64,000 nucleotides of DNA from an uncultured Cellulosilyticum sp. (GTDB taxonomy: Bacteria > Bacillota > Clostridia > Lachnospirales > Cellulosilyticaceae): assembly GCA_934725855.1 (NCBI GenBank), contig CAKVCL010000012.1:24120-88119 (forward strand). Reading direction: 5' to 3'. This document shows, in pieces, positions 31,161 through 39,692 of the stretch. The notes under the pieces were generated by a model that had not been told where the DNA came from, ran no database searches, and saw only the letters and a list, made by a program, of their open reading frames with translations. The position numbers and the translations under genes were made by a program. The number at the start of each line of letters is the position of its first letter. The first letter of the stretch is position 1.

Positions 31161-32009
31161 TTATACTTCTTGAATTAACATTCCTACATATCCCGGTCCA
31201 CAATGTACGCAGGCTACTGGACTAATCCAAGTATCTCCTTCTACTTTAGCATCTGGGACAATTTCTTTGATTTCTTTAATAATTTCATCTTTAGTCTTTT
31301 CCCCATCTGCATGTGAAAAATAGATTTTGTACCTTTTACCGCTTGATAAAATCTTTCCAGCTTCTTCTGCGAAATAACGGATGGCTTTTGCACGTCCTCT
31401 TACTTTTGCAATCGTTTCATATTGACCATCATCCCCTATTGTAATAATAGGTTTTAAATTGAGGAGTTTACCTACTGCAGCAGAAACATGTCCTATTCTT
31501 CCACCATGAACAAGATATTTAAGTGTGTCCACAACAAAAAAAGTGTGTTGTTTCGCTCTTTTATCTTCCAAAACTTTTATGATTTCTTCTGAGCTTTTAC
31601 CTTCATCTGCTAAAGTTGCTGCCACCTTAGCTAATACCCCTTGTGGTGCTGAAAGTGTTCTTGAGTCAAATACATTCACCTTTAATTGTGGAAATTCATC
31701 CTTTACCATGTTAATTGCATTAAAGCAACCGGATAGTCCTGATGATATAGGTACAACAATAACTTCTTTATATCCCTCATTAATAATTTCCTCAAAAACT
31801 TCATGCATTTCTTCTAATGAAGGTAAAGAGGTAGAGGGAATTTCCGTTTCTAAGTGGTCTAACACTTGTTTAGGATGAATTTCTAATTGGTCTTTATAAG
31901 TATGATCCTTATAAACAATTTGATAATGAAGCATTTTTATATGATACTCTTTAATTTCATCCAAACTTAAGTCTGATGCTGTATCTGTAATAACTGCAAT
32001 TTTTCTCAT
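31161..32009 (-). CDS. DegV-family fatty-acid-binding protein
   Basis: A 282-aa two-domain DegV protein (FakB-like). Family motifs: VITDTASDLS at the start, STSLPSLEEM near 59, PISSGLSGCFNA near 88, and a KYLVHGGRIGHVSAAVGKLLNLKPI block. DegV proteins bind a fatty acid and present it to the FakA kinase for phospholipid synthesis; no fakA is in the window. AAAGGAG precedes the ATG. Confidence 0.93.
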   Translation of the reverse strand: MRKIAVITDTASDLSLDEIKEYHIKMLHYQIVYKDHTYKDQLEIHPKQVLDHLETEIPSTSLPSLEEMHEVFEEIINEGYKEVIVVPISSGLSGCFNAINMVKDEFPQLKVNVFDSRTLSAPQGVLAKVAATLADEGKSSEEIIKVLEDKRAKQHTFFVVDTLKYLVHGGRIGHVSAAVGKLLNLKPIITIGDDGQYETIAKVRGRAKAIRYFAEEAGKILSSGKRYKIYFSHADGEKTKDEIIKEIKEIVPDAKVEGDTWISPVACVHCGPGYVGMLIQEV

Positions 32010-32075
32010 GATGTTTCTCCTTTTCTATATACCAATTTACCTTAATTCACCCATAAAAGCAAATGGTTAAGCCTT

Positions 32076-34493
32076 CTAGCTACTTATGTCACTTGCAATT
32101 CTAACCGTTTCCATAGCATCCTTTGCATAAAAATCAGCCCCTACATATTCAGCAAGTTCTGTTGTAAGTACAGCACCTCCTACAATCACCTTGACATCTG
32201 GGGCTTCTTTTCTAAGAAGCTCTATCGTTTCTTTCATGCTTCCTACAGTGGTTGTCATTAAAGCACTAAGTCCTACTATTTTTACTTGCCATTTTTGTAC
32301 AGCTTCTAGTACTGCTTCCTTTGCTACATCTTTTCCCAGGTCAATTACTTCAAAGTTATAGTTTTCCATAATCACCTTAACAATATTCTTGCCGATATCA
32401 TGGATATCTCCAAATACAGTGGCTAAAACCACTTTTGTTTTTTCTACAGAGTTTTCTCCCTTTTCACCTGTCATCTGACTACGCAAAATATCAAAAGCAG
32501 CCTTAGCCCCTTCTGCAGATTTTATGAGTTGAGGCAAGAAAATCGTTTGTTTCTCATAGTATTCACCCACTTCATTAAGTGCAGGTACAATATGTTTTTC
32601 AATAATCTCTAAAGGGGTAATCGTTTCTAAAAGCTTAGTGGTTGCTTTTTTAGCTTCTTCTTGTAATCCTTTAATAATGGCTGTTTTAACATCCATTTCA
32701 TTCGTTGTTTGACTGGCACTCACTTTTTGGCTAGAGTTTCCAGCTGTTGCCCCCATATTACCATATTGCTCAATATAATCTTTAGAGTCTTCATCTAATC
32801 CCATAAGTACGCGGTAAGATGCCACTGTTTCCATCATCCCTTTATCTCCCGGATTCATAATTGGAGCATCTAAGCCTTGCATTAATGCCATAGCAAGCAT
32901 ATTTCTATTAATGATTGGTCTTTGTGGCAAACCAAATGATACATTACTTACACCCAATACGGTTTTAACTTCAAGTTTTTCTTTAACTAAACGAACAGCT
33001 TTAAGTGTTTCTTTAACGAGTGACTGCTGCGCTGAAGCCGTTACCACTAAGCAATCAATAAAGATGTCTTCTTTTGGAATGCCTATTTTTACAGCTTCAT
33101 CTACTATATGTTTGGCTATTTCAAACCTTTCCTCGGCTGTTTCAGGAATACCTCGTTCATCTAAAGCCAGTCCTAAAATAGCAGCTCCATATTTTTTGGC
33201 AATAGGCAAAATGTTTACTAGGCTTTCTTTTTTACCATTTACTGAATTAATAAGTGGTTTCCCATTATAAACTCTAACACCTTGTTCTAGTGCTTCTACA
33301 TTAGAAGAGTCTATTTGAAGTGGCAAGTTAACTGCTGCTTGCACTTCCATAATGGCTTTTTTAAGAAGGGCTACTTCATCCATATCTGGCATACCCATAT
33401 TAATATCTAATAGATGTGCGCCTTGATCCACTTGATTTAAGGCTTCTCTCACCACAAAATCCATATCTTCAATACGAAGTGCCGCCTGAAGTGCTTTTTT
33501 TCCTGTTGGATTTAAACGTTCACCAATGACTCTTACATCGTCAAAATAAACTGCTTTAGATGGACTACAAATCCCAGTTCTTGGTGGATTTTGAGGCCTA
33601 ACAAATGGAATATCTTTAGTTTTATCCACAGTTTCTTTGATAAAAGCAGGATTTGTTCCACAACATCCCCCTAAAATACTCACACCCATGTGAGCAAATT
33701 CTACCATGAGCTTTGCAAACTCCTCTTCTGTAATATCATAATAAACCCGATCTCCTTCCATAATAGGAAGCCCTGCATTAGGTTGTAGCATAATAGGAAT
33801 ATGGGCTATTTTAGTCAGTTGTTCTACAATTGGTTTAAGTTGCTTGGGCCCTAAAGAGCAATTGATGCCTAGTGCATTAACCCCTAAGCCTTCTAACATC
33901 AGTACCATACTTTCAAGACTTGTCCCAAAGAAAGTACGTCCATTTTCTTCAAAGCTCATCGTGCATAAAATCGGAAGGCTTGTATTTTCTTTTGCGGCTA
34001 ATACGGCTGCTTTTAACTCGTATAAATCGGTAAAGGTTTCAATGATGATAGCATCTGCTCCTGCCTTTTGTCCGGCTAGCATTTGCTCTTTAAAAACTTC
34101 ATAGCTTTCCTCAAAGCTGACATCTCCAATAGGTTTAAGCATCTTTCCTGTAGAGCCCACATCTAATGCAATATATGTATTTGGATAGTCCTCTTTTGCT
34201 TTTCTTGCAATCTGTATGGCTTTTGTAATGATTTCTTCTACGGTATAATCTGTTTTCTCTATTTTATAACGGTTTGCACCAAAAGTATTGGTTGTTACAA
34301 ACTGAGCACCTGCCTCAAGATATTCTCTATGAATTTCTTCTATAATTTCAGGATGCGTCATATTAAAAAGTTCAGGAACTTCTCCTAACTTAAGTCCTCT
34401 ATTTTGGAGCATGGTTCCCATACCCCCATCAAAATAAAGACGTTCATGCCCTATTCTTTTACTTACTTCACTATTACACACCACACTTGTCAC
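32076..34493 (-). CDS. metH: B12-dependent methionine synthase, catalytic part without activation domain
   Basis: An 805-aa enzyme that methylates homocysteine using 5-methyltetrahydrofolate and cobalamin. Domains in order: homocysteine methyltransferase (about 12-300; zinc ligands C212, C277, C278), pterin-binding (about 315-570; INPTG-type motif ERLNPTGKKALQAAL), the cap domain (about 600-680) and the B12 Rossmann domain (about 685-805; DIHDIGKN with His698 as the lower cobalt ligand). The SAM-binding reactivation domain of E. coli MetH is missing and is supplied by the overlapping gene upstream. GTG start is probable; two further in-frame GTG codons follow within five codons, so the exact start is uncertain. 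Confidence 0.95.
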   Translation of the reverse strand: MTSVVCNSEVSKRIGHERLYFDGGMGTMLQNRGLKLGEVPELFNMTHPEIIEEIHREYLEAGAQFVTTNTFGANRYKIEKTDYTVEEIITKAIQIARKAKEDYPNTYIALDVGSTGKMLKPIGDVSFEESYEVFKEQMLAGQKAGADAIIIETFTDLYELKAAVLAAKENTSLPILCTMSFEENGRTFFGTSLESMVLMLEGLGVNALGINCSLGPKQLKPIVEQLTKIAHIPIMLQPNAGLPIMEGDRVYYDITEEEFAKLMVEFAHMGVSILGGCCGTNPAFIKETVDKTKDIPFVRPQNPPRTGICSPSKAVYFDDVRVIGERLNPTGKKALQAALRIEDMDFVVREALNQVDQGAHLLDINMGMPDMDEVALLKKAIMEVQAAVNLPLQIDSSNVEALEQGVRVYNGKPLINSVNGKKESLVNILPIAKKYGAAILGLALDERGIPETAEERFEIAKHIVDEAVKIGIPKEDIFIDCLVVTASAQQSLVKETLKAVRLVKEKLEVKTVLGVSNVSFGLPQRPIINRNMLAMALMQGLDAPIMNPGDKGMMETVASYRVLMGLDEDSKDYIEQYGNMGATAGNSSQKVSASQTTNEMDVKTAIIKGLQEEAKKATTKLLETITPLEIIEKHIVPALNEVGEYYEKQTIFLPQLIKSAEGAKAAFDILRSQMTGEKGENSVEKTKVVLATVFGDIHDIGKNIVKVIMENYNFEVIDLGKDVAKEAVLEAVQKWQVKIVGLSALMTTTVGSMKETIELLRKEAPDVKVIVGGAVLTTELAEYVGADFYAKDAMETVRIASDISS

Positions 34494-35142
34494 CTCTTCT
34501 TCTATACATGCAAGTTTTAACTAGGTTGCAATACCCACATGACTTTTGTCTGTTTTCTTTTTGACTTGAAATGCCTATAAGGGCTGTAATGGACTTAGTT
34601 GGCACAAGCATATGTGTCTTAGTCAGCATAAGCCCTATTCTTTTTTGAGCCATTAAAATATCTAATAAATCTGCTGAAGCCTCTAAGGGGACATCTCCAT
34701 AACCTGGACTAAAGCGCATGGTGAGGTACTCATTTTCTGCAAGATGATTCATAATTTCTACTTCTGCATCATCACATAGTTTATCCACTAATACGGATGC
34801 ACAAGCATCTAAAACCATTGCACCTAGCATGTTCGTTTTTTGTAAATTAGCAATCTGCCGATCTACTTCTCGCCCCAAGGTTGCTGCCATAAGAATACAC
34901 TCATGACTATTTTTAAATAGTTTGATCAAATCTTGACTTTGAATACTACAATTAGTTCCTTCTAAAACGATTTGATCTTCTTCTCTATTGATCTTCACTT
35001 TTTGATAGGTGACCTTAGATAGAGCAATTTCTTCTAACCTTTTAAACCCTTCTATTACTTTATCTTTCATTTCTAAATCAATATTTGCTTTTGGAACGCC
35101 AATATATCTTAATGCTGTACTTATCATATTTTCAGTAATCAT
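34474..35142 (-). CDS. Methionine synthase reactivation-domain protein
   Basis: A 222-aa stand-alone protein resembling the MetH activation region. It contains ILMAATLGREVDRQIANL, the RFSPGYGDVPLEASADLLDIL substrate-binding stretch (RxSPGYxDxP type) and SKSITALIGISSQK. In full-length MetH this domain binds SAM and reductively remethylates cob(II)alamin. The C-terminus has a Cys cluster (C-x2-C-x4-C, SCGYCNLVKTC) not needed by E. coli MetH and common in the stand-alone form. It is the first gene of the pair and overlaps metH by 20 bp, so a complex or coupled synthesis is likely. GAGGAAACAAC lies before the ATG. Confidence 0.88.
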   Translation of the reverse strand: MITENMISTALRYIGVPKANIDLEMKDKVIEGFKRLEEIALSKVTYQKVKINREEDQIVLEGTNCSIQSQDLIKLFKNSHECILMAATLGREVDRQIANLQKTNMLGAMVLDACASVLVDKLCDDAEVEIMNHLAENEYLTMRFSPGYGDVPLEASADLLDILMAQKRIGLMLTKTHMLVPTKSITALIGISSQKENRQKSCGYCNLVKTCMYRRRGDKCGV

Positions 35143-35286
35143 GTTGTTTCCTCAGCTTTCTCATTCCTATCACTTGTCAAATCTCCATACTTTAAATACA
35201 ATTCTTGTATTAAACATAATCCTCCTACATTGTATCATATTTTTTTATTTTCATTAACTTCACATATTTATCCTTAATTAATTCTT

Positions 35287-35889
35287 CTAAACTATAGAAA
35301 CATAGGGATTATCCTTAATATAAAAACGCCATAATTTATCCTCATATTCCTCAGCATAAGGAATATTGATCCTTTTGGCTTCTACTATTTCGAATTTTTG
35401 CTGTGAACCTTCTCCAATCCAAAGAGGGTTTTTAATCGTTACCAATTGATTATTTAGGCTTTTGTCGATCTTTAATGCCTTGCATAATTTGCCTGGCCCA
35501 TTCGTAAGCTCCGTATCCTTCTTAGATTTAATCTTCCTATTTTCTCTAGCAAATCTAAGTGCTTCATCATCTAAGGGCTCAAGTGCTCTAATGAGTACAC
35601 AATGAGGTATTCCCTTATGATTAGCTGCTATATTTAAACAATGATACATCCCATAAATAAGATAAATATAAGTTGTTCCACCTATTTCATATAAGGGTGC
35701 TGTTCGCTCTGTCTTTTTATTTCCAAAGACGTGAGCCCCTTTATCTTCTATGCCCATATACGCTTCTGTTTCTACTATTTTAAAATAATAAGTTTTTTCC
35801 TCATCTTCCCTAGCCATTATTTTTCCCAATAAACTACGTGCTACATGAATACCATCTTCTAAAAAAAAGTTTTCTTCTAATCGTTTCAT
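35287..35889 (-). CDS. DNA-3-methyladenine glycosylase (AAG/MPG family)
   Basis: A 200-aa base-excision enzyme that removes alkylated purines such as 3-methyladenine and hypoxanthine. Motifs: VARSLLGKIM, VETEAYMGIEDKGAH with the catalytic Glu and the conserved AY, RTAPLYEIGGTTYIYLIYGMYHCLN, and ELTNGPGKLCKALKI. Length is standard for the monomeric bacterial enzyme. The ATG at 35889 is preferred to the one four codons upstream because GGAG has a six-base spacing to it. It follows yihY after about 40 bp. Confidence 0.94.
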   Translation of the reverse strand: MKRLEENFFLEDGIHVARSLLGKIMAREDEEKTYYFKIVETEAYMGIEDKGAHVFGNKKTERTAPLYEIGGTTYIYLIYGMYHCLNIAANHKGIPHCVLIRALEPLDDEALRFARENRKIKSKKDTELTNGPGKLCKALKIDKSLNNQLVTIKNPLWIGEGSQQKFEIVEAKRINIPYAEEYEDKLWRFYIKDNPYVSIV

Positions 35890-35930
35890 TTCATTCTCCA
35901 TTTCTCAGTCGTTGATTTTCTTCAAACACA

Positions 35931-36794
35931 TCATTTATTTTTCACACAAAATTTACGATTAATCTGCTCCATTCTTGCATCTTGCAAAATCGCATTAATT
36001 TCAGCCCCTAAAAGGAGTAAGGTACAACTTACATATAGCCATATAAGGAGTATAAAGACACTTCCTATACTACCATAAAGCTGATTATATTTACTATAAT
36101 TATCTACGTAAATCGAAAAGCCTAAAGAAAAGAGATACCAACTCACAGAAGTAAAAATAACTCCTGGCCATACATTTTTATCTTTTAAATATTTTCTTGG
36201 AATAACTCTATAAAAAGCATAAATGACAATCACTAATGCAATAAATGGCATAACGAGCCTTATTAAATTCCATAAAGGCATAACAATTCCTTTGTTCATA
36301 TCCAGCATAGTAAATACATAATCACCAACTCGATTTCCAAATACTAAACCAACCATTAGCAAAATGAGTACCATTGCTAACAAAACCGTATACATAACTG
36401 CCACAATTCTTGCTAAAAAATAAGGTCTTACATAATTAGAGCCATAAGCAATATGTATTCCTCTTATTAATGCATTAACTGCTGTTCCAGCTGACCATAA
36501 AGTCACAAGCCCTCCAACAGATAGAAGGGTTGTACTTCTATACAAAATAAACTGGCTAATGGTACTTTCTACTACAGGAACCAAGGTTTTAGGTAGTGCC
36601 TCTTCTACATATTCCATAAAAATACCCGTTGGCAAGTTCGTATAGGTTAACAAGCTAATGACAAAAATAATAAAGGGAAAAAATGCTAATATCCAATAGT
36701 AAGCCATATAAGCACTGGTCGTTGATAAACTATGTGCTTTATACCGCTTCATCAGCTTCGTAATCAGCCATTTTAATTTCAAATAAATCTCCAT
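35931..36794 (-). CDS. YihY/BrkB-family membrane protein
   Basis: A 287-aa integral membrane protein with six predicted helices, matching YihY (formerly mis-assigned as RNase BN). Motifs: SAYMAYYWILAFFPFIIFVI, WSAGTAVNALIRGIHIAYG, and a C-terminal YGSIGSVFILLIWLYVSC then LLLGAEINAIL. The role is unresolved; some members are linked to lipid or envelope transport. The ATG at 36794 follows GGAGG with five bases spacing; the GTG at 36806 is inside that ribosome site. Confidence 0.9.
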   Translation of the reverse strand: MEIYLKLKWLITKLMKRYKAHSLSTTSAYMAYYWILAFFPFIIFVISLLTYTNLPTGIFMEYVEEALPKTLVPVVESTISQFILYRSTTLLSVGGLVTLWSAGTAVNALIRGIHIAYGSNYVRPYFLARIVAVMYTVLLAMVLILLMVGLVFGNRVGDYVFTMLDMNKGIVMPLWNLIRLVMPFIALVIVIYAFYRVIPRKYLKDKNVWPGVIFTSVSWYLFSLGFSIYVDNYSKYNQLYGSIGSVFILLIWLYVSCTLLLLGAEINAILQDARMEQINRKFCVKNK

Positions 36795-36864
36795 CTTATC
36801 CTCCACTTTGGCATATTTCCATCTAATGTATATGCAGCCTCATTCATATCTAATCACAAAAAAA

Positions 36865-36900
36865 GGATAATCAACTATAGTCATCTATAATAGATTATCC
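36865..36900 (-). terminator. Intrinsic terminator of the pncB-plsC-fapA-orf154 group
   Basis: Arms GGATAATC-T-ATTATAG / CTATAGT-T-GATTATCC with a four-base loop, then TTTTTTT on the minus strand. Confidence 0.9.
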
Positions 36901-36931
36901 TCTCTCTATTCGTATTTTATCCTAGGCCACT

Positions 36932-37396
36932 CTATTTCTTAGTTTTTGTTTCAGATTTTTGACCTTGCATTTTAGCTTGAAGTTTTGCAACAAGTCCTTT
37001 TTTCTTCGTTTCTGGTAACTTTCCTGAAACGACATTAACAATTAAGATACCAGCAAGTTCAACTTTAACTTGTTTCTTAGTTGGTAATACATCATAAATC
37101 CTTTGATCACATAATAGAGTTTGAATTTGAGGACCAATTTTTGCAATAACAACTGGCATTTTACGCTTTTTATACATCCATGGTAATTGATCTTTGACTT
37201 GTTTAGGTAATTTTAAATTAGTTAAATTATCTTTTTTCTTATCAATAACAAATAGTGTAACGGCTTGTTTATTGTCAGAAATAATTTTTTGTTGTTCGTC
37301 ATACTTCGTTTGCAGCTTTCTTCCCCAAAAATAGAGGCCTACTAAAACTACAGCTAAAATCGCAATGACAATCCAGAATATTGTCCAGAAACCCAT
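36932..37396 (-). CDS. Membrane-anchored protein of unknown function
   Basis: Not recognised. A 154-aa protein with one N-terminal membrane helix (about 3-24) followed by a short coiled stretch (KLQTKYDEQQKIISDNKQ), a globular middle (about 45-130) and a very basic tail (ETKKKGLVAKLQAKMQGQKS). The middle has alternating beta-strand character (VTLFVIDKKK, MPVVIAKIGPQIQTLLCD, KVELAGILIVNVV). It is probably a cytoplasmic domain held at the membrane. The ATG at 37396 is well supported by AAGGAGG with a nine-base spacing; an upstream TTG at 37420 is less likely. It is the last gene before the terminator in a run with fapA and plsC. Confidence 0.8.
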   Translation of the reverse strand: MGFWTIFWIVIAILAVVLVGLYFWGRKLQTKYDEQQKIISDNKQAVTLFVIDKKKDNLTNLKLPKQVKDQLPWMYKKRKMPVVIAKIGPQIQTLLCDQRIYDVLPTKKQVKVELAGILIVNVVSGKLPETKKKGLVAKLQAKMQGQKSETKTKK

Positions 37397-37523
37397 CTTC
37401 TGTATCCTCCTTGTGTGCAAGTATTACTTACACGATCTAATATTTATACGGCTTTCATATGAAAGACCAAGCTTTCTTAAGTATAGCATAGGAATAATTA
37501 TAAAACAACGCTTGGAAATCATC

Positions 37524-38918
37524 CTAGATGCCAATATAAATGTCGCCGTCTTGCTTCCTAATTGAAACCCTAACTTGTTCATCATCAATATATTTAATCA
37601 AACTGCCAAATGTCACTTTAACCCCTGGATAAATGGTTCCTGAACACTTAATCAGTCCATCTCTAACATTATTAAGCATATCATTTAATTTTGTTGACCT
37701 TGCTTTCATATCTTCATATTCTTCTAAAACAGGCTTTCTTGTTGAGTTAAGTTTATCTAGCATCATACGTTTTTGAGGATCTAATTGTTTTCCTCTATTC
37801 TTAGTCATTAAAAAGCTAATACTTTGATCAATTTTATTTAATTCTGCTTTCTTTGCCTTTAAGTCTTCAGAAAGTTGTTTAGCTTCTGCATAAATTGAAG
37901 GTGGTACACCAATTTGGATAGCCGTTACAGTTCCCATAGGTGAGCCAATACTATTTGCAATGACCATGTTAGTCGCGGTTACGCTTCCACCAACAATGGT
38001 TCCTTTACCCATTTCTGCTCTAATACTATCTCCAGCGGTTACAGTAGAATGAAGGACTGCTTCTGTAATGATATTTCCTCCTGCTTCAACATGAGCATTT
38101 TGAATAAACTTAGCAATGATATTTCCCTTTGCTATTAGTTTACTTTTATCTGTTCCTTGAATCCCATAGGTTAAGAAAATATCTTCTCCTGCAATAATAA
38201 CGGCATCATCTACAGGCCCCTTTACCTCAACTGATCCACCTGCCTTAATAGTAAAGCCACTATGAACACTGCCTTGAACAACCACACTGCCTACAAAATC
38301 AACATTTCCTACACTACTGTCAAGATCTCCATTAATGGTAAACACAGAGTTAATATAAACATTATGTTCATCGTATTCAAGTTTTCCATCAATATCAGCA
38401 ACTAAGGTTACACCATCTTCTAATATCCTCGTATTTCTTCCTTTAGGCATTCTTGCTTCTTTCACTTTCTTTGGTTTCAAAACTTGCCCTAAAACATTAA
38501 AACCATCTGTGCCTTGTTTAGCTAATATTTTAGTAGCCAGTTTATCACCTTTTCTTACATTTTTAACAGCACTTAAATCTTTTAGGTCAACCGTTCCATC
38601 GTCATTAATTTTAGGTTTAAATTGTTTAAGTCCCTGAGTATCAAATGCAAAGTCAATATGTCCATCTTGTCCTTCTATAGGATGCTGCCCCTGAGCAATA
38701 ATATATTTATAATTATATCTATGCTCCCTACAAATTTCTCTTAGATCATCCTCTTTTATGCCTTCAACAATTCCCTTCTTACTCATTTCATCTTTGACTT
38801 GATCCAGACTGATTTTTCTACCCCCATTTTGAGGTTCATTAAAACTTATAACTCCCATCATTTTGTCTGCAGTTACTTCAACCAAAACACTCTCGTTTAA
38901 AATTTCATTCTCAGCCAT
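37524..38918 (-). CDS. fapA: FapA-family (DUF342) protein
   Basis: A 464-aa FapA/DUF342 protein. The N-terminal half (to about 170) matches the FapA N-domain (GIVEGIKEDDLREIC, GQHPIEGQDGHIDFAFD, VRKGDKLA). The centre (about 175-330) is a right-handed beta-helix with regular turns of the type GNVDFVGSVVVQGSVHSGFTI. A coiled coil (about 340-410) and a small terminal domain follow. In Vibrio, FapA helps polar flagellar assembly; in Firmicutes its role is unclear. It is far from flagellar genes here. AGGGAGGG lies before the ATG. Confidence 0.9.
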   Translation of the reverse strand: MAENEILNESVLVEVTADKMMGVISFNEPQNGGRKISLDQVKDEMSKKGIVEGIKEDDLREICREHRYNYKYIIAQGQHPIEGQDGHIDFAFDTQGLKQFKPKINDDGTVDLKDLSAVKNVRKGDKLATKILAKQGTDGFNVLGQVLKPKKVKEARMPKGRNTRILEDGVTLVADIDGKLEYDEHNVYINSVFTINGDLDSSVGNVDFVGSVVVQGSVHSGFTIKAGGSVEVKGPVDDAVIIAGEDIFLTYGIQGTDKSKLIAKGNIIAKFIQNAHVEAGGNIITEAVLHSTVTAGDSIRAEMGKGTIVGGSVTATNMVIANSIGSPMGTVTAIQIGVPPSIYAEAKQLSEDLKAKKAELNKIDQSISFLMTKNRGKQLDPQKRMMLDKLNSTRKPVLEEYEDMKARSTKLNDMLNNVRDGLIKCSGTIYPGVKVTFGSLIKYIDDEQVRVSIRKQDGDIYIGI

Positions 38919-38949
38919 ATGAATCCCTCCCTAAACTCCCTGTTATCTG

Positions 38950-39672
38950 CTAAACAATCTCCATCATTAACCCCTTAACCACTTCTTGCACCATTTGTGG
39001 TAAATGAGCTAATTCTTCTTTTAACAAATCCTTTGTTTGTATTGGACTTCCAATATTTACAATGACCTTTGTCTTTTGAATATGCTTCTTCTCTTCAAAT
39101 ATCTTATAAGTATTACTAAGGGCAATGGGTATAATAGGAACTTTTGTTTTAGAAGCAAGCTTAAAGCCACCTTCTTTAAAATTTCTTATTTCATTACTCA
39201 TGTTTCTTGTTCCTTCTGGAAAAAGAACAATAGATTGCCCATTATTTAGTTCCTTAATGCCTTGTAATATACTTTGAAGTGCTTTTCGCATATCTTTTCT
39301 ATCTATATATATACAACCCAAAGCATTAAACCATTTATTGACAAATGGCATCTTTTGTATTTCTTGTTTTCCAACAAAAATAACAGGATCGTTAATAATT
39401 GATAATAGAATCACTATATCAAATACACTTTTATGCGTTGCTACATATAAGACAGGACCTTCATGTGGTAAATTTTCTTCTCCCCTAACTTCTAGTTCCA
39501 TTCTAGTTGAATTAATAAGTTTTTTTGAAAGTTGTTGCATATGTTTATAGATTTGGGCTCTGCTTTCCTTCACGCCATGTTTTTCATTACCAAAGCCATA
39601 TTCTCTTCTTAAATCTTTATAAACAATATCTGCCCAAATAAAATCACCAATCACTTTGGTATTTTCAAACAT
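38950..39672 (-). CDS. plsC: 1-acyl-sn-glycerol-3-phosphate acyltransferase
   Basis: A 240-aa acyltransferase that makes phosphatidic acid from lysophosphatidic acid at the membrane. The catalytic HX4D motif is H80-KSVF-D85, and the substrate motif is FPEGTR (E153). The family's VPIIPIALSN motif lies near 185. There is no strong membrane helix; the N-terminus is amphipathic. AGGAGG before the ATG; 20 bp after pncB. Confidence 0.93.
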   Translation of the reverse strand: MFENTKVIGDFIWADIVYKDLRREYGFGNEKHGVKESRAQIYKHMQQLSKKLINSTRMELEVRGEENLPHEGPVLYVATHKSVFDIVILLSIINDPVIFVGKQEIQKMPFVNKWFNALGCIYIDRKDMRKALQSILQGIKELNNGQSIVLFPEGTRNMSNEIRNFKEGGFKLASKTKVPIIPIALSNTYKIFEEKKHIQKTKVIVNIGSPIQTKDLLKEELAHLPQMVQEVVKGLMMEIV

Positions 39673-39692
39673 AGAACGGCCTCCTAAAATTT

